In this document: in pieces, positions 1 through 5,818 of the stretch | Layout of the letters: each line of letters opens with the position of its first letter | How positions within the stretch are numbered: position 1 is the first letter of the stretch | DNA from: JBAWVR01 sp037147155 | GTDB lineage: Bacteria > Patescibacteriota > Minisyncoccia > Phycocordibacterales > GWA1-40-21 | DNA: 16,299 nt | Assembly: GCA_037147155.1 (NCBI GenBank) | Contig: JBAWVR010000014.1 | Location: 1 to 16,299 of the forward strand | Reading direction: 5' to 3' | Program-made: the position numbers and the translations under genes | The notes under the pieces: generated by a model | Database searches by the model: none | Told to the model about the DNA's origin: nothing | What the model saw: the letters and a program-made list of their open reading frames with translations, nothing else

Positions 1-445
1 ACTTTTCGGCATTTGTTTCATAAACATATAGTAAATACGGGTCACTCTTAATAACTTCGTCTTGTGGTCTAAAACAGCTCTCCTTCTTAAATTTGATATA
101 GTGACGCTTAAATTTAAGTAAAAGAAAGATCAAACGGATCAATTGTGGAATATATTTTATAAATGAAAGTTGCAGGATGGTATATGTCTCTCCTCTCTTA
201 TGGTAAAACATTTCGCTACGGTTAATTTTTCTACCCAACTTAAGAAATTTCCTAGTATTAACGTATATTTTTTCCATTACATAATATGCACCATATTGAA
301 CATTTCCATCTTTTGAAAAGCAAACTCGACCGCCAATATCTTCGGTTATTATTTTAAAATCACTAAATCCGCCTTTTTTTAGATTATAAGCCGTACTAAG
401 ACCAGATATTCCTCCGCCAATAATTAGAGTATTTATTTTGAGCAT
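1..445 (-). CDS. FAD/NAD(P)-binding oxidoreductase, N-terminal part (cut by window edge)
   Basis: An open frame of 148 codons runs from ATG at 445 leftward off the window, so only the N-terminus is present. Residues 7-16 read LIIGGGISGL, a Rossmann dinucleotide-binding motif (GxGxxG at residues 10-15). An acidic residue followed by GGR at about residues 35-39 is the pattern seen in flavin amine oxidase, phytoene desaturase and UDP-galactopyranose mutase relatives, which bind FAD. The substrate cannot be told from this fragment. The start is supported by TATAAT at 456-461 exactly six bases upstream, so the mRNA is probably leaderless. It is divergent from nothing obvious and is separated from tRNA-Arg(TCT) by a structured element. 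Confidence 0.75.
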   Translation of the reverse strand, partial: MLKINTLIIGGGISGLSTAYNLKKGGFSDFKIITEDIGGRVCFSKDGNVQYGAYYVMEKIYVNTRKFLKLGRKINRSEMFYHKRGETYTILQLSFIKYIPQLIRLIFLLLKFKRHYIKFKKESCFRPQDEVIKSDPYLLYVYETNAEK

Positions 446-451
446 TTTAGA

Positions 452-457
452 ATTATA
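452..457 (-). promoter_or_regulatory. -10 box of the oxidoreductase gene (leaderless)
   Basis: On the minus strand TATAAT lies six bases before the ATG at 445 (about 452-457), placing transcription initiation at or next to the A of the start codon. No convincing -35 is visible. Confidence 0.5.
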
Positions 458-479
458 ACATTTTAAGAATATTTGAGAA

Positions 480-503
480 CTTTTATTCTGTGAAGAATAA
501 AAG
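480..503. repeat. Perfect 9-bp hairpin upstream of the oxidoreductase gene
   Basis: CTTTTATTC (480-488), loop TGTGAA, GAATAAAAG (495-503). AT-rich; possibly a weak terminator or a protein-binding site upstream of the minus-strand promoter. Function unknown. Confidence 0.4.
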
Positions 504-534
504 ATAAAGAGAAAATAAGATGGGGCAATATGGA

Positions 535-560
535 AAACAATTTTTACTTAAAAATTGTTT
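535..560. terminator. AT-rich hairpin, possible weak terminator
   Basis: AAACAATTTTT (535-545), loop ACTT, AAAAATTGTTT (550-560): an 11-bp perfect inverted repeat without G/C clamps. On the minus strand it ends in a T run, so it could stop transcription coming from the tRNA-Arg(TCT) side. It marks the outer border of the structured element at 571-725. Confidence 0.35.
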
Positions 561-570
561 AACGATTTAA

Positions 571-725
571 GACAGGACCGCGAGTACGCTTATCGACCCT
601 TACAGGGTCAGTACCCCGGTTGGATATTTTGTTTCATTACATTCACAAAATATGCTCAACCGGGCTTCGATTCCTGACGCACGACATATTATGTCCTGCT
701 TCGGAGGCGCATTTTAAAAGCGCGC
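571..725 (+). ncRNA. Structured element E1: covarying core plus mimic of tRNA-Arg(TCT) 3' end
   Basis: A four-way-junction-like fold is visible. P1 is CAGGA 573-577 with TCCTG 672-676. P2 is GCG-AGTA-CGC at 580-589. P3 is GACCC 595-599 with GGGTC 605-609 and loop TTACA. P4 is CCCGGTTG 615-622 with CAACCGGG 657-664, continuing into ATATTTTG/CAAAATAT. It ends in a tRNA-like T-loop TTCGATTCCTG (666-676), a hairpin GACAT-ATT-ATGTC (683-695), then 702-725, which matches the acceptor 3' strand and trailer of the neighbouring tRNA-Arg(TCT) in inverted orientation (23 of 24 bases, pairing with 779-802). The 96-nt core recurs at 5462-5557 with compensatory changes in P1 and P3 (see E2). Whether it is an independent RNA or part of the tRNA transcript is unknown; the strand given is the one on which the tRNA mimic reads sense. 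Confidence 0.6.
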
Positions 726-794
726 GAAAGCTACTTAAAAACATATTACACCACACAAATAGTACCCCAAAAACGATAGCGCGCTTCTAAAATG

Positions 795-866
795 CGCCTC
801 CGACAGGAATCGAACCCATATCAAAGCCTTAGAAGAGCTCTGCTCTATCCATTGAGCTACGGAGGC
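795..866 (-). tRNA. tRNA-Arg (anticodon TCT)
   Basis: On the minus strand the cloverleaf is: acceptor GCCTCCG/CGGAGGC, D-stem GCTC/GAGC, anticodon stem GAGCT/GGCTT (two G-U pairs), loop CTTCTAA with anticodon TCT, T-loop TTCGATT on an ATGGG/CCTGT stem, discriminator G. It reads AGA and possibly AGG. The mature gene is 72 nt and CCA is not encoded (GCA follows the acceptor). A promoter lies at 928-955. The 3' end and trailer form a long inverted repeat with element E1. Confidence 0.93.
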
Positions 867-927
867 AATTGGATAATTATTTAAATGTTTGCGATCAAGT
901 CTCGTCCTCTTGGGGAAAGACAATTTC

Positions 928-955
928 AATATAGCACAATATCAGTTCTGGTCAA
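928..955 (-). promoter_or_regulatory. Promoter of tRNA-Arg(TCT)
   Basis: On the minus strand TTGACC (950-955) and TATATT (928-933) are separated by 16 bp. Initiation near 921 would give a leader of about 54 nt, which can fold GTCT/AGAC and TCC/GGA around CCAAGA. The promoter directly abuts the terminator of the pilus operon. Confidence 0.6.
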
Positions 956-960
956 CAAAA

Positions 961-982
961 AATCCCTACTTTTGTAGGGATT
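961..982 (-). terminator. Intrinsic terminator of the pilus operon
   Basis: On the minus strand AATCCCTAC-AAAA-GTAGGGATT is followed by TTTTTTG. The last codons and the TAG stop (966-968) of the 966-1256 gene lie inside the stem-loop, so coding sequence and terminator overlap. Confidence 0.85.
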
Positions 983-1256
983 CGTAGTTAGAGTCTTTAG
1001 TTTTAAAAATTTTTTCGATATCATTCAAAGTTTTTTCATCGATCTTGACCGGTGTTGTATTTTTATCAGTCGTTAAGAAAGAAAAGTTCTCACCATTGAT
1101 CAAAACGTTGGAATAAAAAATAAAAGACAAAATAGCTATTGTTAGCAAAGAAAAAACACTGAGCACAATGATCCAATCACGTGCGGCAACACTCATCTTT
1201 TCCTCTATCTTACAAACTGGACCAGTGATTATTTTCTTTTTATTAAAGATATTCAT
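966..1256 (-). CDS. Small membrane protein, last gene of the pilus operon
   Basis: The protein has 96 residues. A charged N-terminus of about 27 residues is followed by one hydrophobic segment (about 28-50, WIIVLSVFSLLTIAILSFIF), then a mostly polar tail with several Lys and Asp. This suggests a bitopic inner-membrane protein with a short external part. Its start follows the PilO-like stop by one base, so it is translationally tied to the pilus genes. I do not recognise a family. By position it could fill the place of a PilP-like accessory protein, but no similarity is visible. The gene ends within the operon terminator. Confidence 0.75.
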   Translation of the reverse strand: MNIFNKKKIITGPVCKIEEKMSVAARDWIIVLSVFSLLTIAILSFIFYSNVLINGENFSFLTTDKNTTPVKIDEKTLNDIEKIFKTKDSNYESLQK

Positions 1257-1257
1257 G

Positions 1258-1818
1258 TTATTTATATTTCAAAATTACTACATCAAAAACAGCAGACCAG
1301 ACTGGTGCTCCGACTCCTTTTCCCTCGTCCGCTGAAGTAAGATTTAGATCAATGGCTGAAAAATCTACATCATAATGATAGTTTTGCAACAATGACCACA
1401 CCTTGATCAACTTACTCCAAGACCCTTCTGCCAATATCCTGATTTTAGCCTCTTCAATCGTCTTACCAAAAACTCCTGAAATATTTTTATTAGATAACTC
1501 CTGTTCTTTGATGGAATCAATAGTAAATTCCACCCCGACCATCTTGCCCAATTTTTCCAAATTATCAATTAAATCAACATCCCCATCGACTGGTACAATT
1601 CTAGTCTTGAGATCAGCCATAACTCCGGAATTATTCTGTGCCACTTTTTTTAAGTCATCAATATTAGCTTGCTTTCCAAGCTCTATTTTTGTGTCAGCAA
1701 TTTTGGTATTAGTGTCATCAAGTTTATTCCAAATCACAAAGAAAGCCACACCAGCAATGGCCCACAGTGCCAACATTAGAACTAGACTAACTATTAGTTT
1801 CTTATTAGTTGCTTTCAT
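1258..1818 (-). CDS. pilO: PilO-like type IV pilus assembly protein
   Basis: The protein has 186 residues. It has a short cytoplasmic N-terminus, a membrane segment at about 8-30 (LIVSLVLMLALWAIAGVAFFVIW), a helical and probably coiled-coil stretch at about 31-70, then a mixed alpha/beta region with short beta stretches such as VEFTIDSI and AKIRILAEGSW. This is the architecture of PilO, which with PilN forms the inner-membrane alignment platform between the cytoplasmic PilM ring and the pilus fibre. The sequence is divergent, so the call rests on architecture, gene order M-N-O and size. Its ATG overlaps the pilN stop by one base (TAATG), indicating translational coupling. Confidence 0.7.
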   Translation of the reverse strand: MKATNKKLIVSLVLMLALWAIAGVAFFVIWNKLDDTNTKIADTKIELGKQANIDDLKKVAQNNSGVMADLKTRIVPVDGDVDLIDNLEKLGKMVGVEFTIDSIKEQELSNKNISGVFGKTIEEAKIRILAEGSWSKLIKVWSLLQNYHYDVDFSAIDLNLTSADEGKGVGAPVWSAVFDVVILKYK

Positions 1819-2351
1819 TATTTTTTGTAAATTAAGTTCAGGTTGAAATCCAGGTTAGCACTTTTGGTCAAATTGGACACCGGTACTTCAGCATTACTAA
1901 AACGCACATCTTGTTGCAGTGTCTTAACGTAGGTCAAAAGAGTATTTCGTGTAGTTGCCTGCCCTTTTAGAAATATTTCCTTTTTATCTTTATTCCATGA
2001 CATTCCTGTCACTTTTACACCGGAATTTGCACTTGGTAAAATACTCAATAAATCTTTTTGGAGTTCAGTGTTCAACGAAATCGGTTTAAATAAATTTATT
2101 AAGTTACCAATTTCTGTAACTTGAGTCCTCAGTGTAGCTTCGTTTTGATCAATGTTTGCCTTTTGAACTTTATCGTATTGTTGATTGACTAAATTCTCCT
2201 TGAATTGAACAAAATAATAAAGCGGTATAAGAGACAATAAAAAGACCACAGCTAGAGCTGACAAGCCAAGCAAAAGTATAACTGTTAGCCGGAGTTTGTA
2301 TTCTCGGCTCAAAGTTTTTCTTTGCTTTAATGTGCTAATTTGCTGTTGCAT
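1818..2351 (-). CDS. pilN: PilN-like type IV pilus assembly protein
   Basis: The start is taken at ATG 2349-2351, one base after the pilM stop, giving 177 residues beginning MQQQISTLKQRK. An upstream ATG at 2390 would overlap pilM by 38 bases and is less likely. A basic N-terminus precedes a membrane segment (about 20-45), then a helical region rich in Gln, Asn and Lys, then a C-terminal domain with GVKVTGMSWNKDKKEIFLKG, the beta-alpha pattern of PilN. It should pair with PilO and contact PilM through its cytoplasmic N-terminal tail. Tight spacing on both sides places it in one operon with pilM and pilO. Confidence 0.75.
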   Translation of the reverse strand: MQQQISTLKQRKTLSREYKLRLTVILLLGLSALAVVFLLSLIPLYYFVQFKENLVNQQYDKVQKANIDQNEATLRTQVTEIGNLINLFKPISLNTELQKDLLSILPSANSGVKVTGMSWNKDKKEIFLKGQATTRNTLLTYVKTLQQDVRFSNAEVPVSNLTKSANLDFNLNLIYKK

Positions 2352-2352
2352 A

Positions 2353-3435
2353 TTATTTAAATGGTAAATATAGACCGATAACTGCAGCATAATCTAATGA
2401 ATCTTCAAAGGTCATTTCTGGTAATTCTTTATTCAAATCTAAAACATTAATCCAGACATTGGCTGGATCAACATCCTTGTTCATGGCCATATATAAATAC
2501 TTTTCAAAACCTGTAATGAGCGAGCTCTTACCCACCAAATACACTCTCTCCACATCATCGTGGCGATTGGTCTCACGATGAGATAGCCAATAGGCATAAA
2601 AACGATCAGTCTCATCTTTAATGGCCGAAGCAAAGTTAATCAGGGCTGAAAATATTTCCACACTGTCAGCATCGGCTATTTTATTTAAAGCCTTCTCCTT
2701 TATTTTACGAGCCTCGGCGGCGGTAATATTTTTATTGCGACGGATTGCTTCGTCAATGGAATTGGCACCAACATTAGAAGTAGAGCTAAACAACACCAAA
2801 CCACGATCAACAACCGAGATGGTAGTACCTGTATCCCGTATATTAATAATCATGTAAGGTTTCATGTCTCCGCCTGGAACAACTGCTCTTGCCACTGCTC
2901 GAGATTCAATATCAAAACCGACTAGAGTCATACCCGCAGCCGCAAACATTGAAATATATTTATCAACCAAGGTTCTTGGGGCAGCAAAAACATTCACAGT
3001 TTTAACGGAGGAATCTTCTGAACACCCCACTTCCTCAAAACCAAAAACTGTTTCCGCAACTGGCATCGGAACATTTTCTTCAAGGTGAAATTCAATACTT
3101 TGGCGAATTTCCTCCGGCTTTTTTACTCCACCAGGAATCTGTGTGTTAAAGAGATAACATTCATCTTCTGGCAAAACCGACTGAACAAAAGAAAAATTGT
3201 TTTCTGCTTGAATCTGTTTCAGTGCCAAAATAATATCATCCTCCTTAACAATTTCTCCTCCGACTATCGCTCCAGCTGCAATCTCTTTCGAACCATAGCG
3301 ACCGATTTTAATCTTGTCCCCTTTTTGGATTATTTCTAGGTATCTAATAGTTAAATCACCCGCTTCAAAAGAGACAGTTGGTATAGTCAAAAAACTTGGT
3401 GGGGTCAAAAAACTTGAGAAAATATTTCTGCTCAT
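2353..3435 (-). CDS. pilM: PilM, actin-like ATPase-fold type IV pilus assembly protein
   Basis: The protein has 360 residues, the usual size for PilM, a cytoplasmic actin/FtsA-fold protein that docks the PilN tail. Visible features are an N-terminal sheet TVSFEAGDLTIRYLEI in place of the usual DIGSSSIK-type phosphate-1 loop, a central MIINIRDTGTTISVVDRGLVLFSS stretch (second phosphate-loop region, strand-turn-strand), and RVYLVGKSSLITGFEKYL near 288-305 (adenosine-motif region, where a Gly-Gly would be usual). The sharp changes at the nucleotide-binding loops are typical of divergent pilus and competence versions. It heads the operon with its own -10 box over the dedA stop codon and a Shine-Dalgarno AGGGAG seven bases before ATG. 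Confidence 0.85.
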   Translation of the reverse strand: MSRNIFSSFLTPPSFLTIPTVSFEAGDLTIRYLEIIQKGDKIKIGRYGSKEIAAGAIVGGEIVKEDDIILALKQIQAENNFSFVQSVLPEDECYLFNTQIPGGVKKPEEIRQSIEFHLEENVPMPVAETVFGFEEVGCSEDSSVKTVNVFAAPRTLVDKYISMFAAAGMTLVGFDIESRAVARAVVPGGDMKPYMIINIRDTGTTISVVDRGLVLFSSTSNVGANSIDEAIRRNKNITAAEARKIKEKALNKIADADSVEIFSALINFASAIKDETDRFYAYWLSHRETNRHDDVERVYLVGKSSLITGFEKYLYMAMNKDVDPANVWINVLDLNKELPEMTFEDSLDYAAVIGLYLPFK

Positions 3436-3448
3436 AATTACTCCCTAC

Positions 3449-3454
3449 ATTATA
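3449..3454 (-). promoter_or_regulatory. -10 box of pilM, overlapping the dedA stop codon
   Basis: TATAAT on the minus strand 13 bases before the pilM ATG (3433-3435), with AGGGAG in between. The TAA stop of dedA (3450-3452) lies inside the box, so pilM can be transcribed separately from dedA or by read-through. Confidence 0.5.
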
Positions 3455-4061
3455 CCTTTTTATTTCGATTTTTCAAAAATTCTACAACGATTGGTACAAA
3501 TGAAATCACTATGATGAGTAAAATGATTGGCAAAATGTATTTATCAATGTTTGGAATCATACGTCCCAAGTAATATCCGAGAAAAACCATAAGAACTGTC
3601 CAGCCAAAACCACCCAAAATATTATAGGTGAGAAAAGTGCGATAACTCATCTGTCCTACCCCAGCCAAAATTGGGGTAAAAGTTCGAACAATAGGGACAA
3701 AACGGGCCAAAACAATGGCTTTAGTACCATATTTGGCAAAAAACTTTTCTGTCTGATAAAGATGATCTTTGCGAAAGAAGAAGGAATCTTCGCGAACAAA
3801 AAGTTTTCTGCCCCAGCGATATCCAAAGGAATAGCCGATGGTGTCACCGAGTACTGCCGCCAACCAAGCACCAAAAAACAAAAGAATAACTGGAAAATAT
3901 CCTTGCGAAGCTAGAAGTCCGGCGGTGAATAGAAGTGAATCACCGGGAAAGAAAAAGCCAAAAAACAAACCAGACTCAGCAAAAACAATGGCAAATATTC
4001 CAATCAGGCCAACGCTCTGGATTAAAAATATCGGATCCATTAAGTTTTTGATGATCTCCAT
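3450..4061 (-). CDS. dedA: DedA family (SNARE-associated / VTT domain) membrane protein
   Basis: The protein has 203 residues with four to six hydrophobic segments. It shows the family signature: ESGLFFGFFFPGDSLL near 29-44 (acidic residue, then FFPGDSLL), GDTIGYSFGYRWGRKLF near 72-88, and KAIVLARFVPIVRTFTPILAG near 112-133, with the conserved Arg in RFVP and the VRTFTP re-entrant motif, then NILGGFGW. DedA proteins act at the inner membrane in lipid-carrier and phospholipid flipping and in membrane homeostasis. It lies 14 bp before pilM on the same strand and follows structured element G1. Confidence 0.92.
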   Translation of the reverse strand: MEIIKNLMDPIFLIQSVGLIGIFAIVFAESGLFFGFFFPGDSLLFTAGLLASQGYFPVILLFFGAWLAAVLGDTIGYSFGYRWGRKLFVREDSFFFRKDHLYQTEKFFAKYGTKAIVLARFVPIVRTFTPILAGVGQMSYRTFLTYNILGGFGWTVLMVFLGYYLGRMIPNIDKYILPIILLIIVISFVPIVVEFLKNRNKKV

Positions 4062-4074
4062 TTTATTATGAATT

Positions 4075-4214
4075 ACCCGGTTGTGAGCTTTGGCATTGTT
4101 TTGAAATTGACTAAGTAAAGTTAATATCGTTTGTTAATTTCAGACTTTCTAATTAATTATACAGTTTTTATATTATTCGCAAAACAATTTCGATGCCAAA
4201 GTCTACAACGGGGT
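4075..4214. repeat. Structured repeat G1 (140 bp) after the tRNA-binding protein gene
   Basis: An imperfect inverted repeat: ACCCGGTTGTGAG-CTTTGGCAT at the left pairs with ATGCCAAAG-TCTACAACGGGGT at the right, extending inward by TGTTTTG/CAAAACA. A 141-bp relative is at 10286-10426, where the variable stem is ATTTGGTGT/ACACCAAAT, so the stem is kept by paired changes. On the minus strand the element begins with the TAA stop of the gene at 4214-4642 (TAACCCCGTTGTAG). It fills the gap before dedA. It could be a 3'-UTR structure, a bidirectional terminator or a miniature mobile element. Confidence 0.6.
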
Positions 4215-4642
4215 TATCTAGCAGTCGCTCCTGGTTCAATCTCATCCCCCATTTTAAACAAAGAGAACGGTTCACCATCTCCACCCACAGCGAGAATCAT
4301 ACCATTACTATCATAACCCTTAATTTTGCGTGGCTCGAGATTGGCCACAAATGCACAACGGACGCCAACTAATTTTTCTGGTTCTGGAAAATATGGAAAA
4401 ATTCCGGACACAATTTGACGAATATCCGGTACACGCTCCACAGGTTTTAAAGCTTCCTCGGCTGCCTGCTCAACTATATTATCATCCACCTTGGCATCCG
4501 AGGCCGGCACAAACTTCTCAATTTCTTTAAAGCCAAAATCAACTTTTAGTATCAAGAGTTTATCAGCGTTCTCCATTTTTTCTGCACTCAGAATTTTACC
4601 AATCTTTATTTCTACTTTCTTAAATTCGTCGTAATTTATCAT
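4214..4642 (-). CDS. Stand-alone tRNA-binding OB-fold protein (MetRS C-terminal / Trbp111 type)
   Basis: The protein has 142 residues. The EMAPII-like OB fold begins INYDEFKKVEIKIGKILSAEKMENADKLL, the classic VEIRVGKIxxxExHPxADKL pattern, and continues RQIVSGI (about 83-89), LVGVRCAFVANLEPRKIKGYDSNGMILA and a final GDEIEPG. This domain binds the tRNA elbow and is found at the C-terminus of methionyl-tRNA synthetase or as free dimers (Trbp111, CsaA). Here it is free, with no synthetase attached. An insertion of roughly 30 residues (KFVPASDAKVDDN...ERVPDI) separates DFG from RQIVSGI, where the core normally continues directly. ATG is four bases after the ruvX stop, with AGAGG at the end of ruvX as ribosome site. 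Confidence 0.88.
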   Translation of the reverse strand: MINYDEFKKVEIKIGKILSAEKMENADKLLILKVDFGFKEIEKFVPASDAKVDDNIVEQAAEEALKPVERVPDIRQIVSGIFPYFPEPEKLVGVRCAFVANLEPRKIKGYDSNGMILAVGGDGEPFSLFKMGDEIEPGATAR

Positions 4643-4646
4643 AAAT

Positions 4647-5036
4647 TTATTTTGTTCCTCTATCGAGGTATGCTTGTAAAATTATTGTGGCTGCTGAAGC
4701 ATCAAGTTTATTGGTTTTCTCTCCCATCATTTTTTCCACCTGAAATGAGGTCAAAAACTCTGGTTCGAAAATAACTGGTAACCCACTCTCATTTTCTAAA
4801 ACTTTTTTAAATGGGGTTATTTCCTCCATTATCTTGTTAGCTTCCATCTTAAAGTTTTTAGACTCTCCAAGAACGATTTTCACAACGTGATTATCGGCAC
4901 AAATCTTCAAAATCTGATCTACTAATTCATCATTGTTTGGCAAAACCTCCTTAGGAAAGGCCATCATCTGACTTTCATCAGTCATAGCCAACCCTACTCT
5001 TTTTGCCCCATAATCAATTCCTAATATTCTTCCCAT
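4647..5036 (-). CDS. ruvX: RuvX/YqgF, putative pre-16S rRNA nuclease
   Basis: The protein has 129 residues, slightly shorter than typical (about 138). It has the RNase-H-like nuclease fold of YqgF: N-terminal GIDYGAKRVGLAMTD (residues 5-19, catalytic Asp in GIDYG), central VKIVLGESKNF where VVGLPxN is usual, VIFEPEFLTSFQVEK aligning with the usual DERLTT motif, and C-terminal LDASAATIILQAYLD with the conserved Asp. YqgF processes the 16S rRNA 5' end and was earlier called a Holliday-junction resolvase homologue. The central and DER motifs are divergent, but both terminal acidic motifs are intact. It is co-oriented and nearly contiguous with the tRNA-binding protein. Confidence 0.88.
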   Translation of the reverse strand: MGRILGIDYGAKRVGLAMTDESQMMAFPKEVLPNNDELVDQILKICADNHVVKIVLGESKNFKMEANKIMEEITPFKKVLENESGLPVIFEPEFLTSFQVEKMMGEKTNKLDASAATIILQAYLDRGTK

Positions 5037-5044
5037 ATAGAAAT

Positions 5045-5050
5045 ACTATA
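5045..5050 (-). promoter_or_regulatory. -10 box of ruvX
   Basis: TATAGT on the minus strand eight bases before the ruvX ATG (5034-5036), close to the leaderless spacing used elsewhere in the window. Confidence 0.4.
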
Positions 5051-5090
5051 CACTAAATACAGAAAAAATGAATTGCATTAAGGATTGTTG

Positions 5091-5096
5091 TATAAT
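5091..5096 (+). promoter_or_regulatory. -10 box of the DUF5652-like gene
   Basis: TATAAT about 30 bases before ATG 5126, divergent from ruvX. An ATG at 5101 is out of frame with the protein. No clear -35 at standard spacing. Confidence 0.45.
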
Positions 5097-5125
5097 TATT
5101 ATGTTATCAATTAATTCAAACAATT

Positions 5126-5380
5126 ATGCAAACGATATTACAAAGTATACTAGCCGGACAGCCTGCGACAACCCTATTACATAGTACTGCCTTTTGGGTA
5201 TCTTTTATTTTAATGGCCGTTTGGTCTTTGGTCTGGAAAGGGCTTGCTTTATGGAAGGCAGCTCATCGTGAAAGTAAAATCTGGTTTGTGTTTTTACTAG
5301 TCTTAAACACTATGGGTATTTTAGAGATAATTTACTATTTCTTTATTGATAAGGAGATCAAAAAAGAGGAGGTAAAATAG
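5126..5380 (+). CDS. DUF5652-like small membrane protein
   Basis: The protein has 84 residues with two hydrophobic segments (about 22-44 and 53-73) separated by KAAHRESKIW. The WSLVWKGLALWKAA...WFVFLLVLNTMGILEIIYYFF pattern is what I recall for DUF5652, common as a single small gene in Patescibacteria and some archaea. The function is unknown. The C-terminus is highly charged (DKEIKKEEVK). It is monocistronic, ended by a perfect palindromic terminator. Confidence 0.72.
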   Translation: MQTILQSILAGQPATTLLHSTAFWVSFILMAVWSLVWKGLALWKAAHRESKIWFVFLLVLNTMGILEIIYYFFIDKEIKKEEVK

Positions 5381-5386
5381 GTAAAA

Positions 5387-5418
5387 ACAAAAAAACGACA
5401 AATTTGTCGTTTTTTTGT
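5387..5418. terminator. Perfect 32-bp palindromic bidirectional terminator
   Basis: The half-site ACAAAAAAACGACAAA is followed by its exact reverse complement, giving a CGACAAA stem flanked by A- and T-runs on both sides. It ends the DUF5652-like gene and borders element E2. Confidence 0.85.
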
Positions 5419-5452
5419 ACCAGTCGCTTGCTAGGAATCTGTTACAGTCACC

Positions 5453-5603
5453 GCTAGGATCGCGAGTACGCTTATCGGTCATTACATGACCAGTATCCCG
5501 GTTGGATATTTTGTTTCGCTTTACTCACAAAATATGCTCAACCGGGCTTCGATTCCTAGCCACGAGTGATATTATCACTCGTTCAGGTGGACAAACAAAA
5601 ACC
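5453..5603 (+). ncRNA. Structured element E2: same core as E1 plus mimic of tRNA-Arg(GCG) 3' end
   Basis: The 96-nt core (5462-5557) is the same length as in E1. P1 is GCTAGGA 5453-5459 with TCCTAGC 5554-5560 (7 bp). P2 is GCG-AGTA-CGC. P3 is GGTCA 5477-5481 with TGACC 5487-5491; relative to E1 three of five pairs changed on both sides. P4 CCCGGTTG/CAACCGGG is identical. TTCGATTCCTAGC (5548-5560) equals the 3' side of the tRNA-Arg(GCG) T-arm. A hairpin CGAGTGAT-ATT-ATCACTCG (5563-5581) replaces E1's shorter one but keeps the ATATTAT loop. Then GGACAAACAAAAACC (5589-5603) copies the tRNA's own trailer in inverted orientation. A further GCTAGGAATC lies just outside at 5430-5439. Confidence 0.6.
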
Positions 5604-5634
5604 GCTCTTTTGGAGCTGGTTTTTGTATTTGTCC
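5589..5634. terminator. Trailer hairpin shared by tRNA-Arg(GCG) and E2
   Basis: GGACAAA-CAAAAACC (5589-5603) pairs with GGTTTTTG-TATTTGTCC (5618-5634) around GCTCTTTTGGAGC. Read from the tRNA it ends in a T-rich arm, so it may act as the tRNA's terminator. Confidence 0.5.
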
Positions 5635-5703
5635 CCCCGCTAGGAATCGAACCTAGATTTTGAGTTCCGCAAACTCATGTCCTATCCATTGAACGACGAG
5701 GAG
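5632..5703 (-). tRNA. tRNA-Arg (anticodon GCG)
   Basis: On the minus strand: acceptor CTCCTCG/CGGGGGG (two G-U pairs), D-stem GTTC/GGAC, anticodon stem TGAGT/ACTCA with loop TTGCGGA (anticodon GCG, G37), T-stem CTAGG/CCTAG with loop TTCGATT, discriminator A. CCA is not encoded. It would read CGC and CGU. Most bacteria read these with tRNA-Arg(ACG) deaminated to inosine, so GCG is notable. The 5' part is copied just upstream (5711-5772) and the 3' part is copied inverted downstream (E2). Confidence 0.92.
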
Positions 5704-5710
5704 ATATCTT

Positions 5711-5772
5711 ACTCATATCCTACATTGCTTGCCCGTGCAATTCATATTGCCCTGGGAACGACGAGGAGATAT
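5711..5772 (-). ncRNA. 5'-part copy of tRNA-Arg(GCG) with inserted hairpin (element F-Arg)
   Basis: On the minus strand ATATCTCCTCGTCGTTC (5756-5772) repeats exactly the 17 bases at the start of the tRNA (5691-5707). After a 28-nt insert (5728-5755) the copy resumes as CAATG-TAGGATATGAGT (5711-5727), against CAATGGATAGGACATGAGT in the tRNA. The insert folds as CCC, hairpin GCAAT-ATGA-ATTGC, then GGGCAAG. It lies at the boundary of the D-stem 5' strand and the D-loop. Only seven bases separate the copy from the mature tRNA, so it is probably in its leader or at its promoter. Confidence 0.55.
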
Positions 5773-5818
5773 TGGGTCACCGAAAACACACTAACGGAAA
5801 TACATTAGCACACTTTCT

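Noticed and set aside
618..660. GTTGGAT ... GCTCAAC in E1/E2 resembling integron attC core sites (GTTRRRY and RYYYAAC).
   Set aside because: The order is reversed: attC needs RYYYAAC first and GTTRRRY last. The match follows from the CCCGGTTG/CAACCGGG stem, and there is no integrase in the window.
735..929. Minus-strand open frame across tRNA-Arg(TCT).
   Set aside because: It overlaps the tRNA gene completely; the tRNA cloverleaf is unambiguous.
5691..5772. 17-bp direct repeat as an attL/attR-like scar of an integrated element.
   Set aside because: Only about 48 bp lie between the repeats and these continue the tRNA similarity, so a tRNA 5'-part copy with a hairpin insert explains it better; no integrase is present.
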